Origin: Ardenticatenaceae bacterium
GTDB lineage: Bacteria > Chloroflexota > Anaerolineae > Promineifilales > Promineifilaceae
Length of the DNA: 64,000 nucleotides
Direction of reading: 5' to 3'
Assembly (NCBI GenBank): GCA_020634435.1
Contig: JACKBS010000009.1
Coordinates: 434,001 to 498,000, forward strand
Shown here piece by piece: positions 25,886-35,400 of the stretch. The notes beneath the pieces are model-generated. The model was not told the origin of the DNA. It made no database searches and saw nothing but the letters and a program-made list of their open reading frames with translations. The translations under genes were made by a program, and so were the position numbers. The first letter of the stretch is position 1, and each line of letters starts with the position of its first letter.

Positions 25886-28800
25886 GTGCTTAACTCTATA
25901 AAGCCAAAGACCCACAAAAACAAACTTAGTTTGGTGCTCCTTGTTATACTACTGGTGAGCATTGTTTCAATGGCCCAGGCGGATACTCAGCCTTCGCGTC
26001 CAAACCGGGCGCTCCCCGCCTCTATTGCGGCCAACCAGCTTGATTCACCCATTAATTTAGACAACGCTACTGCTTTGCTCAAGGTGGACCAGAGCTTGCT
26101 AAACGCTTCTGGTTCTTCCCAGGTAATTGTGCGCTTTAGCGAACCCCCGGTAGCTCGCGTGGCTGCCAATGGCGCTCAATCCCGTGTGGCCCAGCAGAAT
26201 CGTATTCAGTCTCAGCATGACGCCTTTGTGGCCGCAGCGATGAGCCGCGATGCCAATGCCCGCGTTTTGGGCAGCACGCGCATTGCCTTGAATGCTGTGA
26301 TGATGAGTGTGGATGCGGCCGTTTTGTCTGATCTAGCTGCCAGCCCCGATGTTGTTTCCATCAACCCCATCGTTGATTATCAGATGGACCTGAGCGAAAC
26401 CGTGCCCTACATTGGCGGAACGGCCGTTCAGAACATGGGTTACGATGGCACGGGCGTACGCGTGGCTGTACTGGACAGCGGTATTGACTATTACCATGCT
26501 GCTCTGGGTGGCTCCGGTGACGTCAATGAGTACAACAATGACGATCCATCGATCATTGAGCCAGGAAGCTTCCCCACGGCTAAGGTTGTGGGCGGGTACG
26601 ACTTTGTCGGTTCCAACTGGGTGAGTGGTTTGGCCACTGTGCCTGATGCTGATCCGTTGGACGATGGTCCAGGCTCTGGTCATGGTACCCACGTTGGTCA
26701 CATCATCGCTGGTACTGGCGGTGTGGCTCCTGGTGCTGACCTGTACGCTGTTAAGGTTTGTTCCTCGATCAGCACGTCTTGTAGCGGTGTGGCTCTGATT
26801 CAAGGTATGGAATTTGCCGTAGACCCGAATGGTGACGGTGATCCTTCCGACCACGTAGACATCATCAACATGTCCTTGGGTTCTGACTACGGCCAGCCCT
26901 TTGATGATGACCTTTCGGCTGCTGTGGAAAATGCAACGGCCGTTGGTGTTCTAACGGTAGCCTCTGCCGGTAACGGTGGCGATAAACCATACATCCAGGG
27001 TTCCCCCGCTGCTGCGCCAACCGCTCTGTCGGTGGCTCAGACTCAAGTTCCCTCCGCTGCTTTGCAGCTGATCACCGTAAACGGTGTTGATTATCCTGCT
27101 GTGTTCCAGCCCTGGTCTGTTTCTCCGACCAGTGTCATCTCTGGCCCCGTGCAGTATGGCGATGGTGCGGGTGGCAACCTGAACGGTTGTGCGCCTTTTG
27201 CCGCTGGTTCGCTGAGTGGCCTCGTCGTTCTGGTTGATCGTGGTGCCTGTAATTTCACCTTGAAGATCAAGAACATTGGTGATGCTGGTGGTGTCATTGG
27301 TATCATTGGTCTGGTTGCTCCTGGCGCTCCCTTCTCTGGTGGCGACGGTGGCGATGCCCCAATTACCATCCCGGGCTACATGATCAGCCAGGCAGATGCT
27401 AACGCCATTAAAGCGGCCGTTGGCTCGACTGGTACCGTTGATCCCAACAACCAACTGCCGCTCGTTGGCCAGATGGTTGGCTCCTCGTCTCGTGGTCCGC
27501 AGCATGAATCCACCACTCTGTTAAAACCAGAAATTGGCGCTCCTGGCGCGTCCGTATCGGCGATTGCTGGTACCGGAACCGGTGAAGGCCCGTTTGGTGG
27601 CACCTCCGGCGCTGCGCCAATGGTATCTGGTTCGGCCGCTTTGTTGCTGCAAGCCTCGCCCAATCTGAGCCCGCTGGAAGCTAAAGCGACCTTGATGAAC
27701 AATGGTGAGACCAACATCGACACCGATCCATTCTCCGGTTTGGCACCTGTTGCCCGCATCGGTGGTGGTGAAGTTCGTATTGATCGTGCCGTTACCGCAC
27801 CTGCCGCTGCCTGGGAAGATGGTGGTACTGCTGGCGCTTTGAGCTTTGGTTTTGTGGATGTTGCGAATAACACCGTTGTTCTGCACAAGACTGTTCGCGT
27901 ACGCAACTACTCGAACCACACCATCAACTACAGCATTACGCCAACCTTCCGGTACCAAAATGACGTCGATAATGGTGCCGTTGAGATAAATGCTCCAGCC
28001 TCCATAAGTATCCGAGCTGGACAGGACAGAACCTTTAATGTTCGGTTGACCATTCATGGCGATATGCTGCGCGGCAATTACATGAATTCCGGCAGCATGG
28101 GCGCAGATCCGTCTGGCCTGACCCTGAACGAGTATGATGGTTATCTGATCCTCGATGACGGTTCGCACCCGATCCACCTGGCCTGGCACGTACTGCCTCG
28201 GCAGGATGCCCAGGTTGTTGCTCCGCCTGCTTTGCGGTTCAACCGTGTTGGCGAAGATAATGTAAATCTGACGAATACCGGTGTTGGTGTGGCGCAGATC
28301 GATGCTTACTCCCTGTTGGCTGTTAGCCCCGACCTGCCGGAAGGCGGCATGGGCGAACAAGCCCCGACGCCTGACATCCGTGCGGTTGGTGTGAACACCT
28401 TCCCCGTTCCGGCAGGCTTCTGCTCGGCGGACGAGTCCTTTATCTGGGCTTTTGCCATCAACACCTGGGAACGTCAGCAGCATCTGCTGCCGGTTAGCCA
28501 TCAGATCTGGCTTGACACCAATCAGGATGGGACTGATGATTACGTCATTCTCAACCGTGACGCGAGTGGTCTAAGCACTATCTCAGACGGCCGTCAGCTG
28601 GCCTGGGCGTTGGATCTGAATACGGGTAGTGCATCGGCGTTTTTCTATGCTGAGCATTCGATGAACACGGGCAACACCGTTCTGTTGGTCTGTGCCGAGC
28701 AAGTCGGCCTCACTGGCGCGGACATGCTGTCCACCAACGTGAACATGTCCGTTGTGGCTCAGGACTTCTACTATGGCGGTCCTGGCGACGAGGTTGTGGG

Positions 28801-29014
28801 TCTGACGGTGACACCGTTGGGCGAGCGTTACTTCGGTATCCCCGAAGATATCGCTGGCAACTCCACCGGTACGATGACGGCCATCGACTTTGGACCGTTC
28901 CCTGGCAACACGCCTGAACTCGGTTTGATGCTGGTGACCAATGGCGATCGTGGTGCTGGTGCTCGTGGTGGGGCTACCCCGGCCACAGAAGCTCTGCTGC
29001 TCCCCGCGCCGTAA
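25886..29014 (+). CDS. Secreted subtilisin-like (S8) serine peptidase with PA-domain insert
   Basis: 1042 residues. Signal peptide (LVLLVILLVSIVSMAQA), I9-type propeptide (ARVLGSTRIALNAVMMSVDA), then the catalytic domain: Asp in VRVAVLDSGIDY (about 197), His in GHGTHVGHIIAG (about 267), Ser in GTSGAAPMVSG (about 573). A protease-associated domain (LSGLVVLVDRGACNFTLKIK) sits between His and Ser. The C-terminal 400 residues are beta-rich with Fn3-like modules. All triad residues are present, so it is likely active outside the cell. GTG start with GGAGG upstream. The gene is unusually rich in GGT/GTT codons compared with neighbours, suggesting strong expression. Confidence 0.92.
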   Translation: MLNSIKPKTHKNKLSLVLLVILLVSIVSMAQADTQPSRPNRALPASIAANQLDSPINLDNATALLKVDQSLLNASGSSQVIVRFSEPPVARVAANGAQSRVAQQNRIQSQHDAFVAAAMSRDANARVLGSTRIALNAVMMSVDAAVLSDLAASPDVVSINPIVDYQMDLSETVPYIGGTAVQNMGYDGTGVRVAVLDSGIDYYHAALGGSGDVNEYNNDDPSIIEPGSFPTAKVVGGYDFVGSNWVSGLATVPDADPLDDGPGSGHGTHVGHIIAGTGGVAPGADLYAVKVCSSISTSCSGVALIQGMEFAVDPNGDGDPSDHVDIINMSLGSDYGQPFDDDLSAAVENATAVGVLTVASAGNGGDKPYIQGSPAAAPTALSVAQTQVPSAALQLITVNGVDYPAVFQPWSVSPTSVISGPVQYGDGAGGNLNGCAPFAAGSLSGLVVLVDRGACNFTLKIKNIGDAGGVIGIIGLVAPGAPFSGGDGGDAPITIPGYMISQADANAIKAAVGSTGTVDPNNQLPLVGQMVGSSSRGPQHESTTLLKPEIGAPGASVSAIAGTGTGEGPFGGTSGAAPMVSGSAALLLQASPNLSPLEAKATLMNNGETNIDTDPFSGLAPVARIGGGEVRIDRAVTAPAAAWEDGGTAGALSFGFVDVANNTVVLHKTVRVRNYSNHTINYSITPTFRYQNDVDNGAVEINAPASISIRAGQDRTFNVRLTIHGDMLRGNYMNSGSMGADPSGLTLNEYDGYLILDDGSHPIHLAWHVLPRQDAQVVAPPALRFNRVGEDNVNLTNTGVGVAQIDAYSLLAVSPDLPEGGMGEQAPTPDIRAVGVNTFPVPAGFCSADESFIWAFAINTWERQQHLLPVSHQIWLDTNQDGTDDYVILNRDASGLSTISDGRQLAWALDLNTGSASAFFYAEHSMNTGNTVLLVCAEQVGLTGADMLSTNVNMSVVAQDFYYGGPGDEVVGLTVTPLGERYFGIPEDIAGNSTGTMTAIDFGPFPGNTPELGLMLVTNGDRGAGARGGATPATEALLLPAP

Positions 29015-29031
29015 GGCCTTTTAGCAAGTTG

Positions 29032-29066
29032 GTTAGATTGGTGGTTAAGTTAACCGCCAATCTAAC
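29032..29066. repeat. 16-bp hairpin after the S8 peptidase
   Basis: GTTAGATTGGTGGTTA (29032-29047) pairs with TAACCGCCAATCTAAC (29051-29066), one G-U. No U-run follows; the true terminator is at 29088-29120. Confidence 0.7.
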
Positions 29067-29087
29067 TTAAACAAGATTTAAAACTGT

Positions 29088-29120
29088 GAAGCGGCAGATT
29101 CTTGCCGCTTCATTGTTTTT
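29088..29120 (+). terminator. Intrinsic terminator between convergent genes
   Basis: GAAGCGGCA (29088-29096) pairs with TGCCGCTTC (29103-29111), then ATTGTTTTT. On the other strand it may also serve the leftward lipoprotein gene. Confidence 0.85.
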
Positions 29121-29130
29121 GGGCAAATCT

Positions 29131-29622
29131 TTAGGAAGTAGGGGTACCTACAGCTGGGGATTGAGGCAGGGCGTTCTCACACAGGACGACATAGCCGGTA
29201 TCTGCCGCGTGGTAGTCATAGGTACGGCCGTTTGCTTCTAGCATAATCTGGTAGCCTGCAACAGGCATCATGGTGTACACCTCACCTGGCTGGGGGCAGC
29301 CAAGCGAACCATCGTTCCACACCACAGCTTCCGCCTGAATCACAGCAATGGATTCCTGCGTAACGGCCGTTGTCGCCATGAGGTCGTCAAAAACGGCCGT
29401 CATGATTGCTTCAGGCACTTCTTCAATCACGGGCGAAGCGTCGGTAGTGGGCACGGTTTCAACGGCGGGCGTGGTGATGGGGGTGAGGCGGATTGGCTGA
29501 TTGTCTTCGGTAGGTTGGGGGGGAACGGCCGTTGCGTCTGGCTCATTGATAGGGCCATTGCAGGCTACGGCGGCCAAAATGGTCAATAGGATGAGTAACA
29601 TCCCTAGTTTTAATCGTTTCAT
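29131..29622 (-). CDS. Small lipoprotein of unknown function
   Basis: 163 residues. Type II signal peptide with lipobox LAAVAC (Cys 21), then a disordered Pro/Thr-rich linker (about 22-70), then a folded domain with VWNDGSLGCPQPGEVYTMMP, GYQIMLEANGRTYDYH and a paired cysteine (VVLCENAL). The GSLGCPxPG...GYxxxLExxGxxYxYH pattern is common in secreted proteins of Chloroflexi and cyanobacteria, but no activity is known to me. AAGGAAAG before ATG 29622. Confidence 0.8.
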   Translation of the reverse strand: MKRLKLGMLLILLTILAAVACNGPINEPDATAVPPQPTEDNQPIRLTPITTPAVETVPTTDASPVIEEVPEAIMTAVFDDLMATTAVTQESIAVIQAEAVVWNDGSLGCPQPGEVYTMMPVAGYQIMLEANGRTYDYHAADTGYVVLCENALPQSPAVGTPTS

Positions 29623-29763
29623 TTTTTCTTTCCTTTTTCTTGTGTCAGACCTGGGCTGCCAAATTTTTATGCTTTTCCTCTCTAATTTCTTGATGAATCA
29701 TCCGGCAAGACGCAAGTCGTGAATCTCCATAACTCTATCCTCACAACGAGTTTTTGCTCAAAT

Positions 29764-29793
29764 TTGTTCCCTCAAGCCGCTCAACGATAGAAT
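29764..29793 (+). promoter_or_regulatory. Promoter for the DUF123 gene, near-leaderless
   Basis: TTGTTC (29764-29769), 18-bp spacer, TAGAAT (29788-29793). Transcription would start at about 29800, one base before ATG 29801. Confidence 0.5.
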
Positions 29794-29800
29794 CATAGGG

Positions 29801-30403
29801 ATGGAAATGACATTTCGAGACGAGCATTTTTGCTGCTGGGGGAGCCAGGCACAAGGGGGCACTTACCTGCTTTTGCTAACGGTGGCGGAACCCCTTGCGG
29901 TGCGCTTCGGCCGTTTTCAAAACGGCCGTTCCCTGCCAGTTGCTCCCGGTGATTATTTCTACGTCGGTTCGGCATTGGCGGCCAAAGGATCAACCTCCCT
30001 GGCCCGGCGGCTGTTGCGCCACGCCAGCCGCGGTGATGGCCAAAATCCGCACGCTATCCGCGCCAGGATGCTGCAACTTTTTCCGCAAATTGGTTTGGGA
30101 CCAGCGCCTTTATTGCCGCCAGCCAGCAAGAAATTGCGCTGGCATGTGGACTTTTTGCTGGAGGAAACGGCCGTTACCCTCAAATCTGTCTACTTTATCC
30201 GCGAATCTACTGCTGGCCTGGGGTTGGAAACGGCCGTGGCTCGCTTCCTGCTCTCGCTGCCAACGGTTGCCCCGCTAGCCGTTGGCCTGGGCAGCACGGA
30301 CGATCCGGGCAGCACCCATCTGCTGCGGATTGAAGCGGATGCCGACTGGTGGTCCGCCTTTCCTGAGCGGCTCACTGCTTTCTTGCAAGGAGTAGCCACA
30401 TGA
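29801..30403 (+). CDS. DUF123 / GIY-YIG-like nuclease domain protein
   Basis: 200 residues. Family pattern: GGTYLLLLTV, PGDYFYVGSALAAKGSTSLA, RRLLRHASR, RWHVDFLL, and the C-terminal VGLGSTDDPGSTHLL, as in the DUF123 (COG1833) group related to GIY-YIG endonucleases. A nucleic-acid role is plausible but not shown. It overlaps the next gene by 4 nt (ATGA), though the two functions seem unrelated. No clear ribosome site; a leaderless start is suggested by the promoter. ATG 29807 is an alternative. Confidence 0.82.
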   Translation: MEMTFRDEHFCCWGSQAQGGTYLLLLTVAEPLAVRFGRFQNGRSLPVAPGDYFYVGSALAAKGSTSLARRLLRHASRGDGQNPHAIRARMLQLFPQIGLGPAPLLPPASKKLRWHVDFLLEETAVTLKSVYFIRESTAGLGLETAVARFLLSLPTVAPLAVGLGSTDDPGSTHLLRIEADADWWSAFPERLTAFLQGVAT

Positions 30404-32088
30404 ACCAGGTTCGATTGTTTTGGCTGCTGCTGCTGGGTGGTTTGCTGGCCTGTGCCGCACCGCCCACGCTTGTGACTCCGACGGCCGTTCCCGGTGTGCC
30501 GACGGTGGTGATGCCTACACCAACGGCCGTTTCTACCGAAACGCCAGCCATCATGCCGACCAATCCGCCAACGGCCGTTCCTTCGCCTACGGTGCCTGCT
30601 TTGCCAATGTGGCAAAATCCACTGGACCCGGCGATGCAGGAAACGGCCGTTGCCGCCAGCGTTCCCTTCTACCAGCTTTTGCCCGACAACAGCGGCTTGT
30701 GGCAGTTTGATTTGGGTAGCTTTTGGCATCCCAATGCCCTGGCGATGAATGAAACGTCTGCCTTTTTGCTCGATGGCGGGCGGGTTTTGCTGCTTGATTT
30801 GGTCAACGGTGTGTCGCCGCGCGTGTTGCTCCAGCCTGGCGATTGGGTGACCGACTTGGTTGTGGAGGAGCCATTGGACCTGGCTTTGGTGGGTGAGGAA
30901 CTGCTGGTGCTGGATCGTGTAGGGGATGTGTATGCGCTGGATTTGGCGGCGGAAACCTGGCGTCTGGAGCAAAGCCAACGGCCGATTGGCGAAACATCGA
31001 GCCATTATTTTGTGGCTTTGGGGCACGATGCGGCCAACAGCGACGTGCGCTTGCGGGTGGAAACCAGCTATGGGTACGCGCAATATTTTTACCCAGACGG
31101 CCGTCAGCGGCTCTGGTCGCTGCCGGAAGGTGTGCAGCCGGTGGACATCAGCGGCGTGGGCGATGGGGTGTATGTGCTGTGGCGCAACCCCGACGGCACG
31201 GCGACCGTGGCGCTTTATGAGGAAACCCGGCGACTGACGGAATTTGCCCCCACGATTACCATGACTCAACCGCGCCAGATTGTGGCAACGGAAACGGCCG
31301 TCTTCGTTCTTGATCAGGCGGGTCATCGGTTGCTCAGCTTGCAGCCGCAAACTGGGGCGCTCCAGGCTGTGTTTCAACTGCCCGAAGTTTCTGCTTTTGT
31401 CGCCTCACCCACAGGCGCTCAGCTTTGGCTGGTGGGTCGCGACCAGCTGTTCTTTTGGCAGCAGCCGCAGAACAGCCGCTTTATCACGGGTGGATCTGTT
31501 CTGGCCGCGCCACAACCGCACGATACGGCCGTCTGGCAAGGCACAAATCCCTACACCTGGCCCATCTCCGGCGATTACCTGGACCTGACATCCCGCGACC
31601 TGCAAATCCCCGGTGCGCCGCGCCATTACCGCCTGGGCATTCACGAGGGTACCGATTTTTATTGGGCCAATGGCACCCCAATTTATGCCGCGGCGGCGGG
31701 TACCGTTGTTCGGGCTACGGTGGAATATGAACGGCCGTCTGAAGCTGCGTTTAACCGTCGTCGTGCGGAAAATATCGAATTGGGCTATACCACCGAGGAA
31801 AACCTGGATTTTTACCGTGGGATGCAAATTTGGATTTTGCAGGACGACGGGTTCGTGGCCCGCTATGCTCATCTGAGCGCTATTGCCGAGGGGGTGGTGG
31901 AAGGAACGGCCGTTGCTGCCGGGCAGCAAATTGGTCTCATCGGCAACACGGGCTCGCCTGCTTCGGTGAACAGCGAAACGGAAGATGCCCATCTGCATTT
32001 TGAGCTGTGGTTGAACGATATTCACCTGGGCCAGTTCCTGCGCCCCATCGAAATCCGTGAGCTGCTGGAGCAGCGTTTCACGCCTTAA
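30400..32088 (+). CDS. M23 peptidase-domain lipoprotein
   Basis: 562 residues. Lipobox GGLLAC (Cys 18) and a long Thr/Pro/Val linker (PTAVPGVPTVVMPTPTAVST and so on, to about residue 65) that would reach from the membrane. A beta-propeller-like region follows (about 100-380). The C-terminal LytM/M23 domain has metal ligands in GIHEGTDFYW (about 415) and DAHLHFELW (about 530), with ARYAHLSAI and GNTGS motifs. The usual M23 HxxxD and HxH ligands are intact, so peptidoglycan cleavage is possible. Starts inside the stop of the DUF123 gene. Confidence 0.88.
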   Translation: MNQVRLFWLLLLGGLLACAAPPTLVTPTAVPGVPTVVMPTPTAVSTETPAIMPTNPPTAVPSPTVPALPMWQNPLDPAMQETAVAASVPFYQLLPDNSGLWQFDLGSFWHPNALAMNETSAFLLDGGRVLLLDLVNGVSPRVLLQPGDWVTDLVVEEPLDLALVGEELLVLDRVGDVYALDLAAETWRLEQSQRPIGETSSHYFVALGHDAANSDVRLRVETSYGYAQYFYPDGRQRLWSLPEGVQPVDISGVGDGVYVLWRNPDGTATVALYEETRRLTEFAPTITMTQPRQIVATETAVFVLDQAGHRLLSLQPQTGALQAVFQLPEVSAFVASPTGAQLWLVGRDQLFFWQQPQNSRFITGGSVLAAPQPHDTAVWQGTNPYTWPISGDYLDLTSRDLQIPGAPRHYRLGIHEGTDFYWANGTPIYAAAAGTVVRATVEYERPSEAAFNRRRAENIELGYTTEENLDFYRGMQIWILQDDGFVARYAHLSAIAEGVVEGTAVAAGQQIGLIGNTGSPASVNSETEDAHLHFELWLNDIHLGQFLRPIEIRELLEQRFTP

Positions 32089-32272
32089 TTTGGGTGACTT
32101 GCCGCTTGGTTCGCCTGCGGCCCTGTTTGTGGGCTATAATTGGTGTGCCTTAAGTAAAACTTCTTTGTAGTAAATCAACTGAATAACGAAGGGATTGAAC
32201 TGGTAGTGCGATTTTTCACCCGAACAAGAATGGCCAAGATAACCATCCTTAGACGTTGGTTTCTTTGTTCTT

Positions 32273-32293
32273 GCCGATATTCGGCCGTTTTTT
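32273..32293 (+). terminator. Short terminator-like hairpin 1
   Basis: GCCGA-TAT-TCGGC (32273-32285) followed by CGTTTTTT. Confidence 0.6.
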
Positions 32294-32336
32294 AGCCTGG
32301 TTGTTCCGTCATGTGGCGGGGTTGCCAGGTTTTTTG
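32294..32336 (+). terminator. Terminator-like hairpin 2
   Basis: CCTGG (32296-32300) pairs with CCAGG (32325-32329), with more pairing possible inside, followed by TTTTTT. Confidence 0.6.
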
Positions 32337-32453
32337 TTTTGGTAAAGGTTGTGCCAGTTCACATCAAGGAGGTGCGTAAACAGCGTTCAAAATTGGAAGA
32401 GGTGCTTGGCACCTGTCATGCAGAAGAGTTGTGTATTTGATTAGGAGGAAGTT

Positions 32454-35400
32454 ATGTTTCACGTTACAAAATCACGCAGAATCGGCTTGTTGCTGGTTTT
32501 GCTCAGCCTGATTCTCATGTTGTTGGCTTCGGTGGCTTCGGCGACGGGCAACACGCCAACGGCCGTTGCCAATGCCCGCGCCAAAATTCACCCCAATCTG
32601 CTACAAGATATTGACGCAGCTTTGGCGGGGAATTCCGCGCCCAACGGCCCGGCTTTAGCCGCCAGGGCGACCGCCAATGGTGGTGAGCTGCAATTTGTGG
32701 CCCGCATTGTCGCCGGGGCAGATCTGAGTGCCTATGCGTCGCAATACTTCATTCGCCCCTTTGCGGATCCGTATGGCACAACCGTGGCGGCAGGGTTTGC
32801 TTCACCCACGGCGCTGCTGAAGATGGCCTCGGATACGGCCGTTATTTCCTTGCAGCGGTCCGAATCGCTGGTGGAACTGCCTGCGCCCACCGATCTAGAC
32901 GTAGCGGCAAATTTGAATGCAAACGTGTCGCCAGTGCTGAACCTGTCTGGCGAAATCAGCCCTGGGCCGTCCCCGGAAGGTTGGTATGGCACCAGTGGTG
33001 CGGTACATGGCTCTCAGGAAGCGTGGGCCAAGGGGTACACCGGCGCAGGCGTGCGCTACATGTCCAACGATTCCGGTGCGGATTACTGCCACCCCGATTT
33101 GCAAGGTACCTGGGCTTACATTGACGACGCGTCTTCGCCCTACTACGGCCTGCCGCAGATGTTTGATTCTGTGTCCAGCTACTACGCAGCGTTTGATTAT
33201 TACGTCGGCACGACACTGATTGCGGGCGGTCTGGCCGACTTTGCTGACACGTCAGCCACAGCGACTGGCGATTTTACCTTCATGCCCATTGGCGCTGCGG
33301 TTGCCCATGATTATGCCGTTTCCGGCACCAGCCTGAGCGGCGAATACCACTATGGTTCCCATCCCGACAAGGCGCTGGCCGCTGTAGCGGACATCATTGG
33401 TGGTTCGTTTGGCGACGGTACGGCCGTTTCTGGGGAACGCGCCGCTGTTTTGGTAGTGGATGAAAACGAAGCAGGCGTGTACGACACGGTCTATGTGGAC
33501 CTGAACTACAACTTTGACTTCAGCGACGACACTCCCGCACGCCTCACCCGCGACTTCACCAGCCAGGAAACTGCTTGCCTGGACTACGATTATGACGGAC
33601 TGAACGACATTTCTGGTGGTTTGGTCTACTTTATTGCCGATGGCGAAACGGCCGTACCGACCCTAGACTGGTATTGGGGCGTTCCCGGTTCCGCGTACGG
33701 CAACGGTGATCTGGTTGCCTTCCACGTGCAAGACTTCACCGAAGGTGGCGGCACGCACGGTATGGGCACCACCTCCGTGGCTGTGGGCCAGGGCGTGGTT
33801 GTGGGTTCTGTGAATTGGGGACCAGACGGTTCGCCAATTGCCGATTATCAGGGCCTGGTTGTTGGTCCGGGCAAGGACGTGGCCTCCACCCAAAATGGCG
33901 ACTACTACCTCACGCCCTTCATTGAAGATGCCTACGTTTATGCCGGTTTGGGCTATGATGGCATCTCTGGGACGGGCGACGACATCCAGATTGTTAGCAA
34001 TTCCTGGGGCTTCAGCGGCACCGATAACGACGGTTTCGACTACGAATCCCGCCTGATCGACATCATCAATCGGTCGTATGCGCCGAACACTGCCCTGCTG
34101 TTCTCCACGGGCAATGGTGCACCGGGTTATGGAACGGCTTCACCGCCTTCTCCAGCCAGCGGCATTGGCATTGGGGCCTCTACCTTGTTTGGCACCATCG
34201 GCATTTTTGAGCAGATTGAGTCGGCCGACCAAATTATCGGCGGGGACGTGATCTCCTGGTCCAATCGTGGCCCTGGCGCACGCAATGTTGTGGGGGCCGA
34301 TGTGGTGGCCACCGGAGCATTCGGCACCGGCGATCTTTCCCTGAACGGCGTTCTGTGGGGGGCCATCGCCACCGACAGCTTTAGTGGCACCTCAATGGCT
34401 GCGCCCGTAGCCGCCGGTAATCTGGCCTTGATGTACCAGGCCTGGTATGAAAATTTCGGCGAATGGCCCACCTTTGAGGAAGCCCGGACATTGCTCATGA
34501 ACAGCGCCAAAAATACCGATCATGATGTCTGGTCACAGGGCGCGGGCATGGTAAATGCCGACATCGGGACCGACATTGCGGGCGGCATTCGCGGGCTGTA
34601 TGTTTCGCCTGCGGAATGGTCAGCGGGTGATTATCGCGGTACAGAGTACGGCGCATTTACCCACATCATGCAGCCTGGCGACCGCGATCGGCAGGTCTTT
34701 ACGGTGACCAATACCGGCAGTGGGCCGCTGCGGGTGCAGGTGTCTACGCAAACGCACGTGCAGATTGGCTCGGATGATCTTTCGTTCACCTCGCTCGACC
34801 AATCGCTTGATCACGGCAGCTTTACCACGCCAGACTATGCTTTCCGCGTCGATCCGCTCATCCCCGAGGGTACGGACTTGTTGATGGTGAATCTTTCCAA
34901 GCCTTATGAGCAGTTTGATCCCAATCAGGACCTGTTTGAGCCGTTCAACAACTGGCGCGTACATATCCAGAATTGGACTGATCTGGATGGTGATGGTCTG
35001 CTCTGGGATGATGCCAACGGCAACGGCAAGGTGGACCTGGGTGAAGTGGACACGGGTGAGCATCTTCGCTTTACGTATGGTTACAACTCCGGGCCAAACC
35101 AACAGGCGCGCATCGCGAATCCGCTGGAGCGTATGACGGATGGCCTTTTTGTGACCTTGCGCCACCGAGATCAGGTGCCCGAAGTGCCGCAAACGGACCT
35201 GGGTCTGGAGCTGACCTACTGGCAGCTGCAAAATTGGTCTTGGGCCAAGCCCACGCGGACCTCTTTTGCCATTGCTCCTGGCCAGACGCGCAGCTTTACC
35301 GTGACGCTGCATGTGCCCAAAGGCACGCCCTATGGCATGTATGAAGGCTCGGTTAACCTGAATTACGGGGACGAGGAAGTGGTGATTCCCGTGACGGTGG

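Larger units (their letters stand above)
32089..32453 (+). promoter_or_regulatory. Long leader or small RNA region before the second S8 peptidase
   Basis: TATAAT at 32135-32140 (no good -35) could begin a transcript near 32147. Within it GAACAA-...CCAA-...-TTGG-...-TTGTTC (32222-32270) folds as a long hairpin; two terminator-like hairpins follow (32273-32336). The last 115 nt lead to AGGAGGAAGTT before ATG 32454. The layout matches that before the first S8 gene (25544-25885), but the sequences are not alike. Confidence 0.45.
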